From: Streptomyces sp. NBC_01237
Lineage (GTDB): Bacteria > Actinomycetota > Actinomycetes > Streptomycetales > Streptomycetaceae
Assembly: GCF_035917275.1 (NCBI RefSeq)
Contig: NZ_CP108508.1
Location: 5,394,001 to 5,458,000 of the forward strand
Length of the DNA stretch: 64,000 nt
Reading direction: 5' to 3'
In this document: one piece after another, positions 1 to 7,546 of the stretch
How the letters are laid out: each line of letters opens with the position of its first letter
Numbering within the stretch: the first letter of the stretch is position 1
Made by a program: the position numbers and the translations under genes
The notes under the pieces: generated by a model
Databases searched by the model: none
Told to the model about the DNA's origin: nothing
The model's input: only the letters and a program-made list of their open reading frames with translations

Positions 1-1
1 C

Positions 2-322
2 GAGGGGCCCTGGGGCTTCGACGGTATGGATCCGGCCACGTTGTGAGAGGTCCTGACCAAGCTGCGCGACTGCGAGACCATGACGCTCAACGAGTTACGC
101 ACGACCCGTCGCTTCTTCAAGGAGTACGAGCTGCCCGGCGGCCTGAGCAGGGAGGCCGTGGCGAGGCCGGCGGTCATCGGCTTCGGTGACGCCACGAGGA
201 TCCAGCGCCTGGAGTTCACGGGCACGCAGCGGTTGTACGGATTCCCCGTCGGCAACGTCTTCCACGTGCTCTGGTGGGACCCGTCCCACCAGGTGTATCC
301 GTCGAAGCTCAAGCACACCTGA
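2..322 (+). pseudogene. Small actinobacterial conserved protein, interrupted by in-frame TGA; 5' end outside window
   Basis: The frame entering at base 2 reads EGPWGFDGMDPATL, then TGA at 44-46, then EVLTKLRDCETMTLNEL and on to YPSKLKHT and a stop at 320-322. The same frame is protein-like on both sides of the TGA, so I read one gene broken by a nonsense codon; CGA to TGA is the simplest change. The C-terminal 80 residues could restart at ATG 80, which has no good ribosome binding site. The tail (RIQRLEFTGTQRLYGF, FHVLWWDPSHQVYPSK) looks like a small conserved actinobacterial protein of unknown function, possibly toxin-like; that last point is inference. The upstream part cannot be seen. Confidence 0.6.
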
Positions 323-386
323 TTTCGTGGCCGCACAAGGTGAATCGCTCCCGGATGTGACCGGGGCGTCCAAGGGGGAGTCGATC

Positions 387-1166
387 ATGGGGAAACCGGA
401 CGGCAGGGCCGCACTGGTCACGGGCGGCTCGCGGGGGATCGGGCGGGCGGTCGCCCTGCGGCTCGCTTCCGAGGGGGCGCTGGTCGCGGTCCACTACGGC
501 AGCGACGACGCGGCCGCCGCCGAGACCGTGGCGCGGATCGCCGGGGCCGGAGGCCGGGCGTTCGCGGTGCGGGCCCGGTTCGGCGAGAGCGGTGCGGTGG
601 ACCACCTGTTCACCGGGCTCACCGCCGGGCTGGCGGACCATGGCGTGGACGGCCTGGACATCCTGGTCAACAACGCGGGCATCCACTCGGTCCGTTCGAT
701 CGGACAGCTCACCGAGGAGGAGTTCCAGCAGTTGCTGGCGGTCAACGTGAGCACGCCGCTCTTCGTGATCCAGCGGGCGCTGCCGCTGCTGCGGGACGGC
801 GGACGGATCGTGAACATGGGCTCGGCGGCGACCCGGATCGCGGACCCCGGCCAGATCGGCTACACCGTCACCAAGGCGGCGCTGGCGGCCCTCGGCCCGT
901 CGCTCGCCAACGAGCTGGGCCGGCGGGGGATCACCGTGAACACGGTCGAACCCGGAGTGGTGCTGACCGACATGATCGCCCCCTACGCCGCCGTTCCCGA
1001 GGCGGTCGCCGGACTGGAGTCGATCACCGCGCTCGGACGGATCGGCGAGCCGGAGGACATCGCGGACGTGGTGGCCTTCCTGGCGGGCCCGCAGGGCCGC
1101 TGGGTGACCGGCCAGAGCATCGATGTCTCCGGCGGTACCTACCTGGGACCGATCGCGCCCGGGTGA
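387..1166 (+). CDS. SDR family NAD(P)-dependent oxidoreductase
   Basis: A classical short-chain dehydrogenase/reductase of 259 aa, the usual family length. The cofactor loop TGGSRGIG is at residues 12-19, NNAG at 95-98, and the catalytic set is Ser146, Tyr159 and Lys163 (YTVTK). The C-terminal GRIGEPEDIADVVAFLAG and VTGQSIDVSGG segments are typical of 3-oxoacyl-ACP-reductase-like cytosolic SDRs. Start ATG 387 is preceded by AAGGGGGAG at 372-380; the frame stays open upstream but without family similarity. The substrate cannot be told from sequence. It stands alone and is followed by a small dyad. Confidence 0.9.
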   Translation: MGKPDGRAALVTGGSRGIGRAVALRLASEGALVAVHYGSDDAAAAETVARIAGAGGRAFAVRARFGESGAVDHLFTGLTAGLADHGVDGLDILVNNAGIHSVRSIGQLTEEEFQQLLAVNVSTPLFVIQRALPLLRDGGRIVNMGSAATRIADPGQIGYTVTKAALAALGPSLANELGRRGITVNTVEPGVVLTDMIAPYAAVPEAVAGLESITALGRIGEPEDIADVVAFLAGPQGRWVTGQSIDVSGGTYLGPIAPG

Positions 1167-1189
1167 TCCGCCCGGAGCGCGTACCCGCC

Positions 1190-1205
1190 GACGGTGTGCA
1201 CCGTC
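1190..1205 (+). terminator. Short dyad downstream of the SDR gene
   Basis: GACGGTG-TG-CACCGTC is a perfect 7-bp inverted repeat 24 bases after the SDR stop. It is short and has no T run, so it is only a weak terminator candidate. Confidence 0.3.
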
Positions 1206-1239
1206 CGTTGTCGAACCTGCCGGGCCCTGGCACCATCCC

Positions 1240-1506
1240 ATGGCTATGGCGAGAAGAGTCTCCTTTCCGGTCCCGGTCCTCACTGTCGACAACCCCCAGC
1301 GGACGGACCGCTCCGTCACCAACAGCTGGGTCGTCTGGGGCGACCAGCAGGTCTTCCCCGGCGAAGCCTTCTCCTCCCTGAGCGTGAACGCGGCCGGGGT
1401 CGGAGCCGACGAGGTCATCGGCGCACGTCTGACGGCCGTCCAGAACGGGGTGGACGCCGGTTCCTGGTACGTGGTGGCCTACGGGACCGCGATCTCGTAC
1501 GGATAG
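1240..1506 (+). CDS. Hypothetical small protein, 88 aa
   Basis: An ORF starting MAMARRVSFPVPVLTVDNPQ with an in-frame second ATG at 1246. The product has an aromatic, polar composition (TNSWVVWGDQQVFPGEAFSS ... GSWYVVAYGTAISYG) and no signal peptide, membrane segment or cysteine. I do not recognise a family. There is no clear ribosome binding site before ATG 1240. GC bias at third positions supports coding. It could be a short soluble beta-rich protein. It converges with the following minus-strand gene. Confidence 0.55.
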   Translation: MAMARRVSFPVPVLTVDNPQRTDRSVTNSWVVWGDQQVFPGEAFSSLSVNAAGVGADEVIGARLTAVQNGVDAGSWYVVAYGTAISYG

Positions 1507-1567
1507 GGGCGCGGCGTACGGGCCCGCAGCGGTTGCGCCGGACGGTTCCCGGCCGGTCGTGCAGCGC

Positions 1568-2641
1568 TCAGGCGGCTGTCCGCGCGCCTTCCGCCCGGCA
1601 GTCGCGGCAGTGACCGGGGGCGGGGGAGCGGAAGGCGCGCTCGCAGCCGTCGCAGGTCTGGAGCGGTAGGGCGGGGGCGCGGCGGACCGGAGCGAGGTCG
1701 GGGGCACCGGGGAGTGGTGGTGGCAGCAGGGCGCTCAGGCGGTGCCTGAGGAGTTTCGCGGGCTGCCTGAGGGGCTGGGGAGGGTCGTCGGTCAGCGCAT
1801 GGCGGATGGTGTCGGGGTGGGCCTCGCGTTCGAGCCAGGCGGCGACACCGGGCACCAGATGCCGCACATCACTCTCGGACAGCACGAACTGCGGTGCGTG
1901 ACGGCGCAGGTCGCTCAGGAGCGCGGCGGCGGCCCGGTCCAGCTCCGGGGTCAGCTCGCGGGGCCGGGGCAGAGGCCGGGGCGGGGGCTTGGGCGCGGTG
2001 GCCAGCGGTACGTAGGGCGGTGAGGCCGGGGGCGGGACCATGACCGGCATCGGGGCGACCGGCGGGCGGGGCTCCGGGGCGGCGGAGGGCCGGTCGGAAG
2101 CTTCCGGCACGGGGGCGGGGCCGGGTGCCTCCGGTACGGCGAGAGCTGCGGGCGCCTGTGGTGCGGCTGCCTGCGGTGCCGTGGCCTGCTGTGCGGGTGG
2201 CTCGGGCGTCGGAGCCGGTGCCGGGACCAGCGGCGCGGGAGGCGGTTGCGGGGCCGCCGTGCGGGGCCGCAGCAGAGCCGTCGGCTGGTTGCAGAACACC
2301 GTGCGGGTGACGACCCGGCCGTTCGGCAGGCGGTTACGGGTCCGTCGCAGATAGCCGTGGGCCTCCAGCTCGCGCAGGGCGGCGGCGATGCGGGTCTCCC
2401 CTTCGGGGAAGCGGGCCGCCAGCGCCTTGATCCCCACGTCGGCCCCCTGGGGCAGGGACTGGATGCGCACGGCGATGCCCACGGCGGTGGAGCTGAGGCC
2501 GGGGTGCTGGGCGAGGTGGTTGCCGACGACCGTGAAGCGGCTGGTGTGCGGGATCACGATGTGGATCACCCCGGAGGCCGGGAGGGGGCCGGGAACCTCT
2601 GCCAGGGCGCGGGTGAGGGCGTTATTCTGCTGGGCATCCAT
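1568..2641 (-). CDS. HTH / zinc-ribbon regulator, copy A
   Basis: 357 aa in three parts. Residues about 20-110 form a winged-helix domain (GIKALAARFPEGETRIAAAL then RELEAHGYLRR, the recognition helix and turn). A Pro/Ala-rich linker follows. The C-terminal half carries a conserved segment (VPGVAAWLEREAHPDTIRHAL, PAKLLRHRLSALLPP) and ends in a C-x2-C-x11-C-x2-C zinc-ribbon-like motif. Start ATG 2641 (MDAQQNN) has GAGGAAG upstream; a longer frame to 2746 exists, but its sequence is shared with copy B as non-coding DNA. A full-length paralogue with the same architecture lies at 59888-60934. Role inferred: DNA-binding regulator; target unknown. Confidence 0.8.
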   Translation of the reverse strand: MDAQQNNALTRALAEVPGPLPASGVIHIVIPHTSRFTVVGNHLAQHPGLSSTAVGIAVRIQSLPQGADVGIKALAARFPEGETRIAAALRELEAHGYLRRTRNRLPNGRVVTRTVFCNQPTALLRPRTAAPQPPPAPLVPAPAPTPEPPAQQATAPQAAAPQAPAALAVPEAPGPAPVPEASDRPSAAPEPRPPVAPMPVMVPPPASPPYVPLATAPKPPPRPLPRPRELTPELDRAAAALLSDLRRHAPQFVLSESDVRHLVPGVAAWLEREAHPDTIRHALTDDPPQPLRQPAKLLRHRLSALLPPPLPGAPDLAPVRRAPALPLQTCDGCERAFRSPAPGHCRDCRAEGARTAA

Positions 2642-2954
2642 CGGGAAGCGTTCTCTTCCTCGGTGGTCAGGCCCTCGATCGGGATTGCAGTCCTGATTGG
2701 GGGCCGACGTATGTCTGGTGTTGTGGCGCGAGCATATGCCTGCCAACCGGCCCGAAATCCAGCCCAGTTGCCAAACCTCACCCGTGTGAGTGACTGGCCA
2801 TGGGGGGTGGGTCAGGTAGAGGCCGGGTGGGGTCGGGTGGGGTTATTTCTCCTGGTTCTTTACGTAGTTGATGTCGTGGGCCACCGCGTCGTGGCCGCCC
2901 ACGACGCGGTCGTGAGGTACCGGGTCGTGACCACGCACGACCCGGTGGATGCCG
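2642..2954. promoter_or_regulatory. Upstream region of HTH/zinc-ribbon copy A (conserved with copy B)
   Basis: No convincing gene. On the minus strand, bases about 2800-2642 are about 80% identical by eye to the 150 bases before copy B, including GGTGAGGTTTGGCAACTG, CTGGATTTCGGG, GGCATATGCT, TGCAATCCCGATCGAGGG and the ribosome binding site. The reading frame is not preserved between copies (copy B hits a stop or shifts), which points to conserved DNA or RNA rather than a leader peptide. It probably holds the promoter and operator. Two hairpins lie further upstream at 2883-2946. Confidence 0.55.
2883..2946. repeat. Two tandem perfect inverted repeats (hairpins)
   Basis: Hairpin 1, 2883-2910: arms ACCGCGTCGTGG and CCACGACGCGGT around a 4-base loop. 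Hairpin 2, 2919-2946: arms ACCGGGTCGTG and CACGACCCGGT around a 6-base loop. They follow the stop of the ATP-binding protein gene (2955) within 10 bases, so they may terminate that transcript. The second hairpin has a counterpart before HTH copy B (59585-59612), where no gene ends, which argues for a regulatory role as well. Confidence 0.7.
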
Positions 2955-3392
2955 TCAGCGCGCGAGGTCGAGCTCGGCCCACACCGTCTTGAGCGGGACG
3001 GGCCCGGGGACGACGCCCCAGTGGTCGGCCAGAGCCTCGACGATGAGCAGGCCCCGCCCGCCCTCCGCGTCGTCCTCGGGCGCTTCGACGGACCCCGGGC
3101 CGGACGGAACGCTGTCGCCCCGGGTGTCGGTGACCTCGATCCGCAGCAGGACCTCGTGGTGGACCGCGAGGCGCAGCTGGAAGTCACGGCCCCGTACGCG
3201 GCCGTGCACCGAGGCGTTCGCCGCCAGCTCGGCGACGATGTGCGCCGCCGACTCCGAAGGGAGCCCCCAGGCCCCGAGATGGGCCACGGTGAGCAGCCGG
3301 GCGAGCCGGGCCCCTCGGCGGGTGGGGGAGAGCAGCACGGTGAACGTCCGGCTCGCGGCGGGGCGCTGGGTGCGGACGAGTTCTGGGTTCAT
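2955..3392 (-). CDS. ATP-binding (HATPase_c, RsbW-like) protein
   Basis: 145 aa, a stand-alone GHKL ATPase domain like anti-sigma kinases. The N box is ELAANASVHG (Asn59), the G1-like box is VTDTRGD (Asp89) and the G2 box is GGRGLLIVEALADHWGV (112-127). The acidic insert between G1 and G2 is long. Family knowledge: Streptomyces carries many such proteins, often next to an XRE/DUF5753 regulator and a DUF397 protein in whiJ/abaA-type loci, as here (divergent genes from 3557). It probably acts by binding or phosphorylating a partner protein; the partner is unknown. Confidence 0.85.
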   Translation of the reverse strand: MNPELVRTQRPAASRTFTVLLSPTRRGARLARLLTVAHLGAWGLPSESAAHIVAELAANASVHGRVRGRDFQLRLAVHHEVLLRIEVTDTRGDSVPSGPGSVEAPEDDAEGGRGLLIVEALADHWGVVPGPVPLKTVWAELDLAR

Positions 3393-3454
3393 GTCACTCA
3401 GCGTGGCCGCCTCTGCGTACGGTGCCCAGTGACAGAGCGCTTGCGTACGGTGAT

Positions 3455-3491
3455 TGTCCGGGGCTTGTCCGGCGCTGTCCTGGCTGTCCGG
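3455..3491. promoter_or_regulatory. Phased TGTCCGG iterons in divergent promoter region
   Basis: TGTCCGG begins at 3455, 3466 and 3485, with TGTCCTGG at 3476, giving spacings of 11, 10 and 9 bases, close to one helical turn. GCGTACGGTG also occurs twice just upstream (near 3415 and 3443). The array lies between the divergent ATP-binding and XRE genes, so it is a candidate operator for the XRE regulator. This is inference. Confidence 0.4.
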
Positions 3492-3556
3492 CGTGACGCG
3501 CCGGGAACGGACGTGGTTGGGAAAAGATCGGCACGCACGTCGGAAGTGGGGCTCGC

Positions 3557-4435
3557 ATGAGCGTGGTTGGCGACGGTACGGAGCACGGGAACGGCGGGGC
3601 GGACGAGCCCGGCTGGGACGTCGACCCGGACGACGAGTCGGGGGTGGCGGTGGTCGCCGCCGTCGGCCGCCAGATCAAGGCGTGGCGCGAGGCGGCGGGG
3701 ATGCGGGCGTGCGAGCTCGGGGCGGCGATGGGGTACGGCGAAGACCTCATCTACAAGGTGGAGGGCGGCCGGCGCATCCCCCGCCCGGAGTTCCTGGACG
3801 GGGCGGACACGGTACTGGGGGCGGGCGGCAAGCTCGCGGCGATGAAGCCGGACGTCGCGGAGGTGCGGTACCCGAAGAAGATCCGAGAACTGGCGAAGCT
3901 GGAGGCTCGGGCGGTGGAGCTCTCGGCGTACGGGAGCCACAACATTCACGGCCTGTTGCAGACCGAAGAGTATGCGCGGGCGTTGTTCGGGATGCGGAGG
4001 CCCTCGTTCTCACAGGACGAGGTGGAGAGGCTGGTGGCCGCTCGCGTAGCACGACAGTCCATCTTCGGCCGATCGCCTGCCCCGGAGCTCAGCTTTGTCC
4101 AGGAAGAGGTGACACTGCGGCGCCCCCTCGGAGGCAGAATGGTGTTGCGCCAACAGCTCGAACGGCTTTTGGAGGTTGGGCAGTTGCGGAATGTCGAGAT
4201 TCAGGTGATGCCGACCAGCCGTAACGAGCATGCTGGAATGGGCGGGGAGATGCAGGTGCTGAAGTTCGGGGACGGCTCGGCGGTCGGGCGCTCCGAGGGC
4301 GACTTTGGCAGTCGACCGGTCTCTGACCCGAAGCACCTCCGGATCATCGAACTGCGGTGTGGCATCATCCGGGCGCAGGCTTTCACTCCAGGGGAGTCGA
4401 TGGCCTTCATCGAGCAAGTGCTGGGAGAGACATGA
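3557..4435 (+). CDS. XRE-family regulator with DUF5753 domain (whiJ-type)
   Basis: 292 aa. Residues about 36-90 form a lambda-repressor-like HTH (GRQIKAWREAAGMRACELGA, YKVEGGRRIPRPEFLDGAD). From about residue 108 the DUF5753 module follows (RELAKLEARAVELSAYGSHN, HGLLQTEEYARALF, ... MPTSRNEHAGM ... GIIRAQAF). The N-terminal 30 residues are acidic and low complexity. Family knowledge: such proteins are encoded with DUF397 partners and act in developmental or toxin-antitoxin-like regulation. Its TGA overlaps the ATG of the first DUF397 gene (ATGA), indicating translational coupling. Start ATG 3557 is preceded by a G-rich site. Confidence 0.9.
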   Translation: MSVVGDGTEHGNGGADEPGWDVDPDDESGVAVVAAVGRQIKAWREAAGMRACELGAAMGYGEDLIYKVEGGRRIPRPEFLDGADTVLGAGGKLAAMKPDVAEVRYPKKIRELAKLEARAVELSAYGSHNIHGLLQTEEYARALFGMRRPSFSQDEVERLVAARVARQSIFGRSPAPELSFVQEEVTLRRPLGGRMVLRQQLERLLEVGQLRNVEIQVMPTSRNEHAGMGGEMQVLKFGDGSAVGRSEGDFGSRPVSDPKHLRIIELRCGIIRAQAFTPGESMAFIEQVLGET

Positions 4436-4641
4436 TCAGCGAGACCTCCGCCGGAGACGGTTATGCGCTGGAGTGGTTCAAGAGCAGCTACAGCGACAGC
4501 AGCAACAGCAATGAATGTGTCGAGATCGCGACCACTCGGGTCACCGTCCACGTCCGTGACTCCAAGAACGCTCACGGCCCGCGTCTCGCCGTCAGCCGCG
4601 CCGCCTGGACGGGCTTCGTCTCGTACGCCGCCGGGAACTGA
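4432..4641 (+). CDS. DUF397 protein, tandem copy 1
   Basis: 69 aa with the DUF397 signature: WFKSSYSDSS, an ECVEIA segment, VHVRDSKN and a W-x-GFV end. The start overlaps the XRE stop codon by four bases. It is the first of three tandem copies (starts at 4432, 4664 and 4895). Family knowledge: DUF397 proteins partner with XRE/DUF5753 regulators in Streptomyces. Copies 1 and 3 share the LAVSRAAWTGF stretch, while copy 2 has LAVAPAAWAGF. Confidence 0.9.
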   Translation: MISETSAGDGYALEWFKSSYSDSSNSNECVEIATTRVTVHVRDSKNAHGPRLAVSRAAWTGFVSYAAGN

Positions 4642-4663
4642 CCGCTTCTGCGTGGGGAGAGCC

Positions 4664-4873
4664 ATGATTCACAAGCCGCCTGCCAGGGACGCTTCCGCGC
4701 TGGCGTGGATGAAGAGCAGTTACAGCGACAGCAGCAACGGCAGCGAGTGCGTCGAGGTTGCCGCTGCCTCCGGTGCCGTCCACGTCCGTGACTCCAAGGA
4801 CATCCAGGGCCCGCGTCTCGCCGTCGCCCCCGCCGCGTGGGCGGGCTTCGTCTCGTACGCCGCCGGGAACTGA
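4664..4873 (+). CDS. DUF397 protein, tandem copy 2
   Basis: 69 aa, DUF397 family (WMKSSYSDSSNGSECVEV, VHVRDSKDIQGPRLAV). Start ATG 4664 follows GGGGAGAG. The gene lies 22 bases after copy 1 and has the same C-terminal end (FVSYAAGN). Divergence from copies 1 and 3 is concentrated in the N-terminus and around residues 35-55, so partner specificity may have shifted; that is inference. Confidence 0.88.
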   Translation: MIHKPPARDASALAWMKSSYSDSSNGSECVEVAAASGAVHVRDSKDIQGPRLAVAPAAWAGFVSYAAGN

Positions 4874-4894
4874 CCGCTTCTGCGTGGGAGAGCC

Positions 4895-5104
4895 ATGATC
4901 CGCAAGCCGCCTGCGGGAGCTGCTTCCGCGCTGGAGTGGTTCAAGAGCAGTTACAGCGACAGCAGCAACCCCAGCGACTGCGTCGAGGTCGCGACCACTC
5001 CGGTCGCCGTGCACGTCCGTGACTCCAAGAACGCTCACGGCCCGCGTCTCGCCGTCAGCCGCGCCGCCTGGACGGGCTTCGTCCCGTACGCCGCCGGGCA
5101 CTGA
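4895..5104 (+). CDS. DUF397 protein, tandem copy 3
   Basis: 69 aa, DUF397 family (WFKSSYSDSSNPSDCVEV, VHVRDSKNAHGPRLAV), ending FVPYAAGH. Start ATG 4895 follows GGGAGAG, in the same 21-base spacer that precedes copy 2. It is the last gene before the ribosomal-protein leader. Near-identical spacers show the triplication was recent or maintained by recombination. Confidence 0.88.
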   Translation: MIRKPPAGAASALEWFKSSYSDSSNPSDCVEVATTPVAVHVRDSKNAHGPRLAVSRAAWTGFVPYAAGH

Positions 5105-5553
5105 CCCCTCTACGCACGCGTGCCCCAGCCCATGGCCGTCGCCGGGCCGAATGCGTGCCCGCGTTTGACCGCTCCCTCGCGGGGGGTAAGATCCTCCGCC
5201 CGATTGGCCAGGCCAGCTCCCCGTATGGCACACTGACCAGGTTGCTCGGTTGAGTGTCAATGCTGCGCGCCTCCCGCCGGGAGGACCGGAAGCGAGTCCC
5301 ACAGTACTCGTCGGCCCTGTATGGGCCGGACGTACGGGAATCTTCCGGGAAGTAAAGCAGGGCGCCGGCCAGGCACCCGGTGGGTGTTCCGCCCCCGGTT
5401 CCGCGGTCCTTGGGCCCGCACCCCCTTGGTTGGGATCTCTCTCGGGAGATTTTCGTAGAGGGGATGCGACACGCCCGACCGCGTGGGTCGGAGGAGGAGT
5501 CGGTAGAACCCCCGGGTTCCAGAGCGTTTCGAGAGACAGGACTACTAGTAGCC
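5105..5553 (+). promoter_or_regulatory. Promoter and long leader region of the S10 operon
   Basis: 449 bases without a convincing gene. A sigma-70-type promoter candidate lies at 5165-5192. The remaining 360 bases up to rpsJ would be an untranslated leader, with several GC-rich inverted segments (CCGCCGGGAGG around 5275, CTCTCGGGAGA around 5440). In other bacteria the S10 leader is a site of autogenous control by L4; whether that happens here cannot be seen. Confidence 0.5.
5165..5192 (+). promoter_or_regulatory. Candidate S10-operon promoter
   Basis: TTGACC at 5165-5170 and TAAGAT at 5187-5192, separated by 16 bases, fit the Streptomyces housekeeping sigma consensus. It is the only clear -35/-10 pair upstream of rpsJ. 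Confidence 0.5.
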
Positions 5554-5862
5554 ATGGCGGGACAGAAGATCCGCATCCGGCTCAAGGCCTACGACCACGA
5601 GGTCATCGACTCCTCGGCGAAGAAGATCGTCGAGACGGTGACCCGCACTGGTGCGTCGGTCGCGGGCCCGGTGCCGCTGCCCACTGAGAAGAACGTGTAC
5701 TGCGTCATCAAGTCGCCGCACAAGTACAAGGACTCGCGCGAGCACTTCGAGATGCGCACGCACAAGCGCCTCATCGACATCCTCGACCCCACGCCGAAGA
5801 CGGTTGACTCGCTGATGCGTCTCGACCTGCCGGCGGGCGTCGACATCGAGATCAAGCTCTGA
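5554..5862 (+). CDS. rpsJ: 30S ribosomal protein S10 (uS10)
   Basis: 102 aa, full family length, starting [19 protein letters not shown]. It binds 16S rRNA in the head of the 30S subunit and, as NusE, pairs with NusB in rRNA antitermination. Hallmarks are GPVPLPT (residues about 37-43), [14 protein letters not shown] and the end VDIEIKL. It is the first gene of the S10 operon. Start ATG 5554 fixes the canonical N-terminus although the frame is open further upstream. Confidence 0.98.
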   Translation: MAGQKIRIRLKAYDHEVIDSSAKKIVETVTRTGASVAGPVPLPTEKNVYCVIKSPHKYKDSREHFEMRTHKRLIDILDPTPKTVDSLMRLDLPAGVDIEIKL

Positions 5863-5875
5863 GGTGACGCGCGAG

Positions 5876-6520
5876 ATGGCTAAGAACATTAAGGGCGTCC
5901 TGGGCGAGAAGCTCGGCATGACCCAGGTCTGGGACGAGAACAACCGGGTTGTCCCGGTGACCGTCGTCAAGGCCGGGCCCTGCGTCGTGACCCAGGTCCG
6001 CACCAACGACAGCGACGGCTACGAGTCGGTCCAGATCGCCTTCGGCGAGATCGACCCGCGCAAGGTGAACAAGCCCCTCAAGGGCCACTTCGCCAAGGCC
6101 GACGTGACCCCGCGCCGCCACCTGGTGGAGCTCCGCACCCCTGACGCCAGCGAGTACACGCTGGGCCAGGAGGTCACTGCCGAGGTGTTCGAGTCCGGCG
6201 TCAAGGTTGACGTCACGGGCAAGAGCAAGGGCAAGGGCTTCGCCGGTGTCATGAAGCGTCACAACTTCAAGGGCCTCGGCGCCGGTCACGGCGTGCAGCG
6301 CAAGCACCGTTCGCCTGGCTCCATCGGTGGCTGTGCCACCCCCGGCCGTGTCTTCAAGGGCATGCGCATGGCGGGTCGCATGGGCAACGAGCGGGTCACC
6401 ACCCAGAACCTGACCATCCACGCGGTTGACGCGGAGAAGGGTCTGCTCCTCATCAAGGGCGCGGTCCCCGGTCCGAACGGCGGCCTCGTCCTGGTCCGTA
6501 CCGCGGCCAAGGGGGCTTGA
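5876..6520 (+). CDS. rplC: 50S ribosomal protein L3 (uL3)
   Basis: 214 aa. uL3 is an early-assembly 23S rRNA-binding protein whose central loop reaches the peptidyl-transferase centre. The N-terminus is [19 protein letters not shown]. The loop [20 protein letters not shown] and [18 protein letters not shown] mark the family. Start ATG 5876 has GAGGTGA eight bases upstream; an in-frame GTG at 5864 is less likely. The gap to rpsJ is 13 bases. Confidence 0.98.
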   Translation: MAKNIKGVLGEKLGMTQVWDENNRVVPVTVVKAGPCVVTQVRTNDSDGYESVQIAFGEIDPRKVNKPLKGHFAKADVTPRRHLVELRTPDASEYTLGQEVTAEVFESGVKVDVTGKSKGKGFAGVMKRHNFKGLGAGHGVQRKHRSPGSIGGCATPGRVFKGMRMAGRMGNERVTTQNLTIHAVDAEKGLLLIKGAVPGPNGGLVLVRTAAKGA

Positions 6521-6524
6521 GGTA

Positions 6525-7175
6525 ATGAGCACCATTGACATCCTTTCGCCGGCAGGCGACAAGGCCGGTACCGTCGAGCTCCCCGCGGAGATCTTCGACG
6601 CCAAGACCAGCGTTCCGCTGATCCACCAGGTCGTCGTCGCACAGCTGGCAGCTGCCCGTCAGGGCACGCACAAGACCAAGACCCGCGCCGAGGTCCGAGG
6701 CGGTGGCCGCAAGCCGTACCGCCAGAAGGGCACCGGCCGCGCGCGCCAGGGTTCGACCCGTGCGCCGCAGTTCGCCGGCGGTGGCGTCGTCCACGGCCCG
6801 CAGCCGCGTGACTACTCGCAGCGCACCCCGAAGAAGATGAAGGCCGCCGCTCTGCGCGGTGCCCTCTCCGACCGGGCGCGTCACTCCCGCATCCACGTCG
6901 TCACCGGCGTGGTCGAGGGTGCGATCTCCACGAAGGCCGCGAAGACGCTGCTCGGCAAGATCAGCGAGCGCGACAACGTGCTCCTGGTCGTCGAGCGCGC
7001 CGACGAGGCCGCGTGGCTGTCCGCACGCAACCTGCCCCAGGTGCACATCCTGGAGCCGGGCCAGCTGAACACGTACGACGTGATCGTCTCTGACGACGTG
7101 GTCTTCACTCAGGCCGCCTTCGAGTCCTTCGTGTCTGGCCCCCAGACCGCTGAGACCGAAGGGAGCGACGCCTGA
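6525..7175 (+). CDS. rplD: 50S ribosomal protein L4 (uL4)
   Basis: 216 aa. It lines the peptide exit tunnel; in enterobacteria it also represses its own operon. The extended tunnel loop [20 protein letters not shown] then [17 protein letters not shown] is visible at residues about 45-85. Start ATG 6525 has GAGG just upstream. The gene ends in a 1-base overlap with rplW (TGATG). Confidence 0.98.
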   Translation: MSTIDILSPAGDKAGTVELPAEIFDAKTSVPLIHQVVVAQLAAARQGTHKTKTRAEVRGGGRKPYRQKGTGRARQGSTRAPQFAGGGVVHGPQPRDYSQRTPKKMKAAALRGALSDRARHSRIHVVTGVVEGAISTKAAKTLLGKISERDNVLLVVERADEAAWLSARNLPQVHILEPGQLNTYDVIVSDDVVFTQAAFESFVSGPQTAETEGSDA

Positions 7176-7507
7176 TGAGCGAGGCGACCGTTACCAGCAT
7201 TACGAGCAAGACCTACTCGGACCCCCGCGACGTTCTCGTCAAGCCGGTTGTCTCCGAGAAGAGCTACGCGCTGCTCGACGAGAACAAGTACACGTTCATC
7301 GTCGCGCCCGGCTCCAACAAGACCCAGATCAAGCAGGCCGTGGAAGCGGTCTTCTCGGTCAAGGTCACCGGGGTCAACACGATCAACCGGCAGGGTAAGC
7401 GCAAGCGGACCAAGACCGGCTTCGGCAAGCGCGCTGACACCAAGCGCGCCATCGTGACCCTCGCCGAGGGCGACCGTATCGACATCTTCGGCGGCCCGAC
7501 CTCCTGA
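7175..7507 (+). CDS. rplW: 50S ribosomal protein L23 (uL23)
   Basis: 110 aa. It sits at the tunnel exit and is the docking site for trigger factor and SRP. It is recognised by [36 protein letters not shown] and [13 protein letters not shown]. Residues 1-18 form a Ser/Thr-rich N-terminal extension. Its start overlaps the rplD stop, so translation is coupled. Confidence 0.98.
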   Translation: MSEATVTSITSKTYSDPRDVLVKPVVSEKSYALLDENKYTFIVAPGSNKTQIKQAVEAVFSVKVTGVNTINRQGKRKRTKTGFGKRADTKRAIVTLAEGDRIDIFGGPTS

Positions 7508-7546
7508 CGGAGGTCGAGTCGTCCGGAATCGGACGAGGACTGAGAA

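Noticed and set aside
309..1418. Long minus-strand open frame opposite the SDR gene
   Set aside because: It mirrors the GC-rich SDR codons, has no family motifs, and the plus-strand protein has a full set of SDR motifs.
2642..2746. N-terminal extension of HTH copy A (MAGICSRH...)
   Set aside because: The same bases precede copy B out of frame, so the conservation is at DNA level and the start is at 2641.
2843..3187. Small gene encoding GHDPV-type repeats upstream of HTH copy A
   Set aside because: The apparent peptide repeats are produced by the two perfect palindromes, and the frame overlaps the ATP-binding protein gene.
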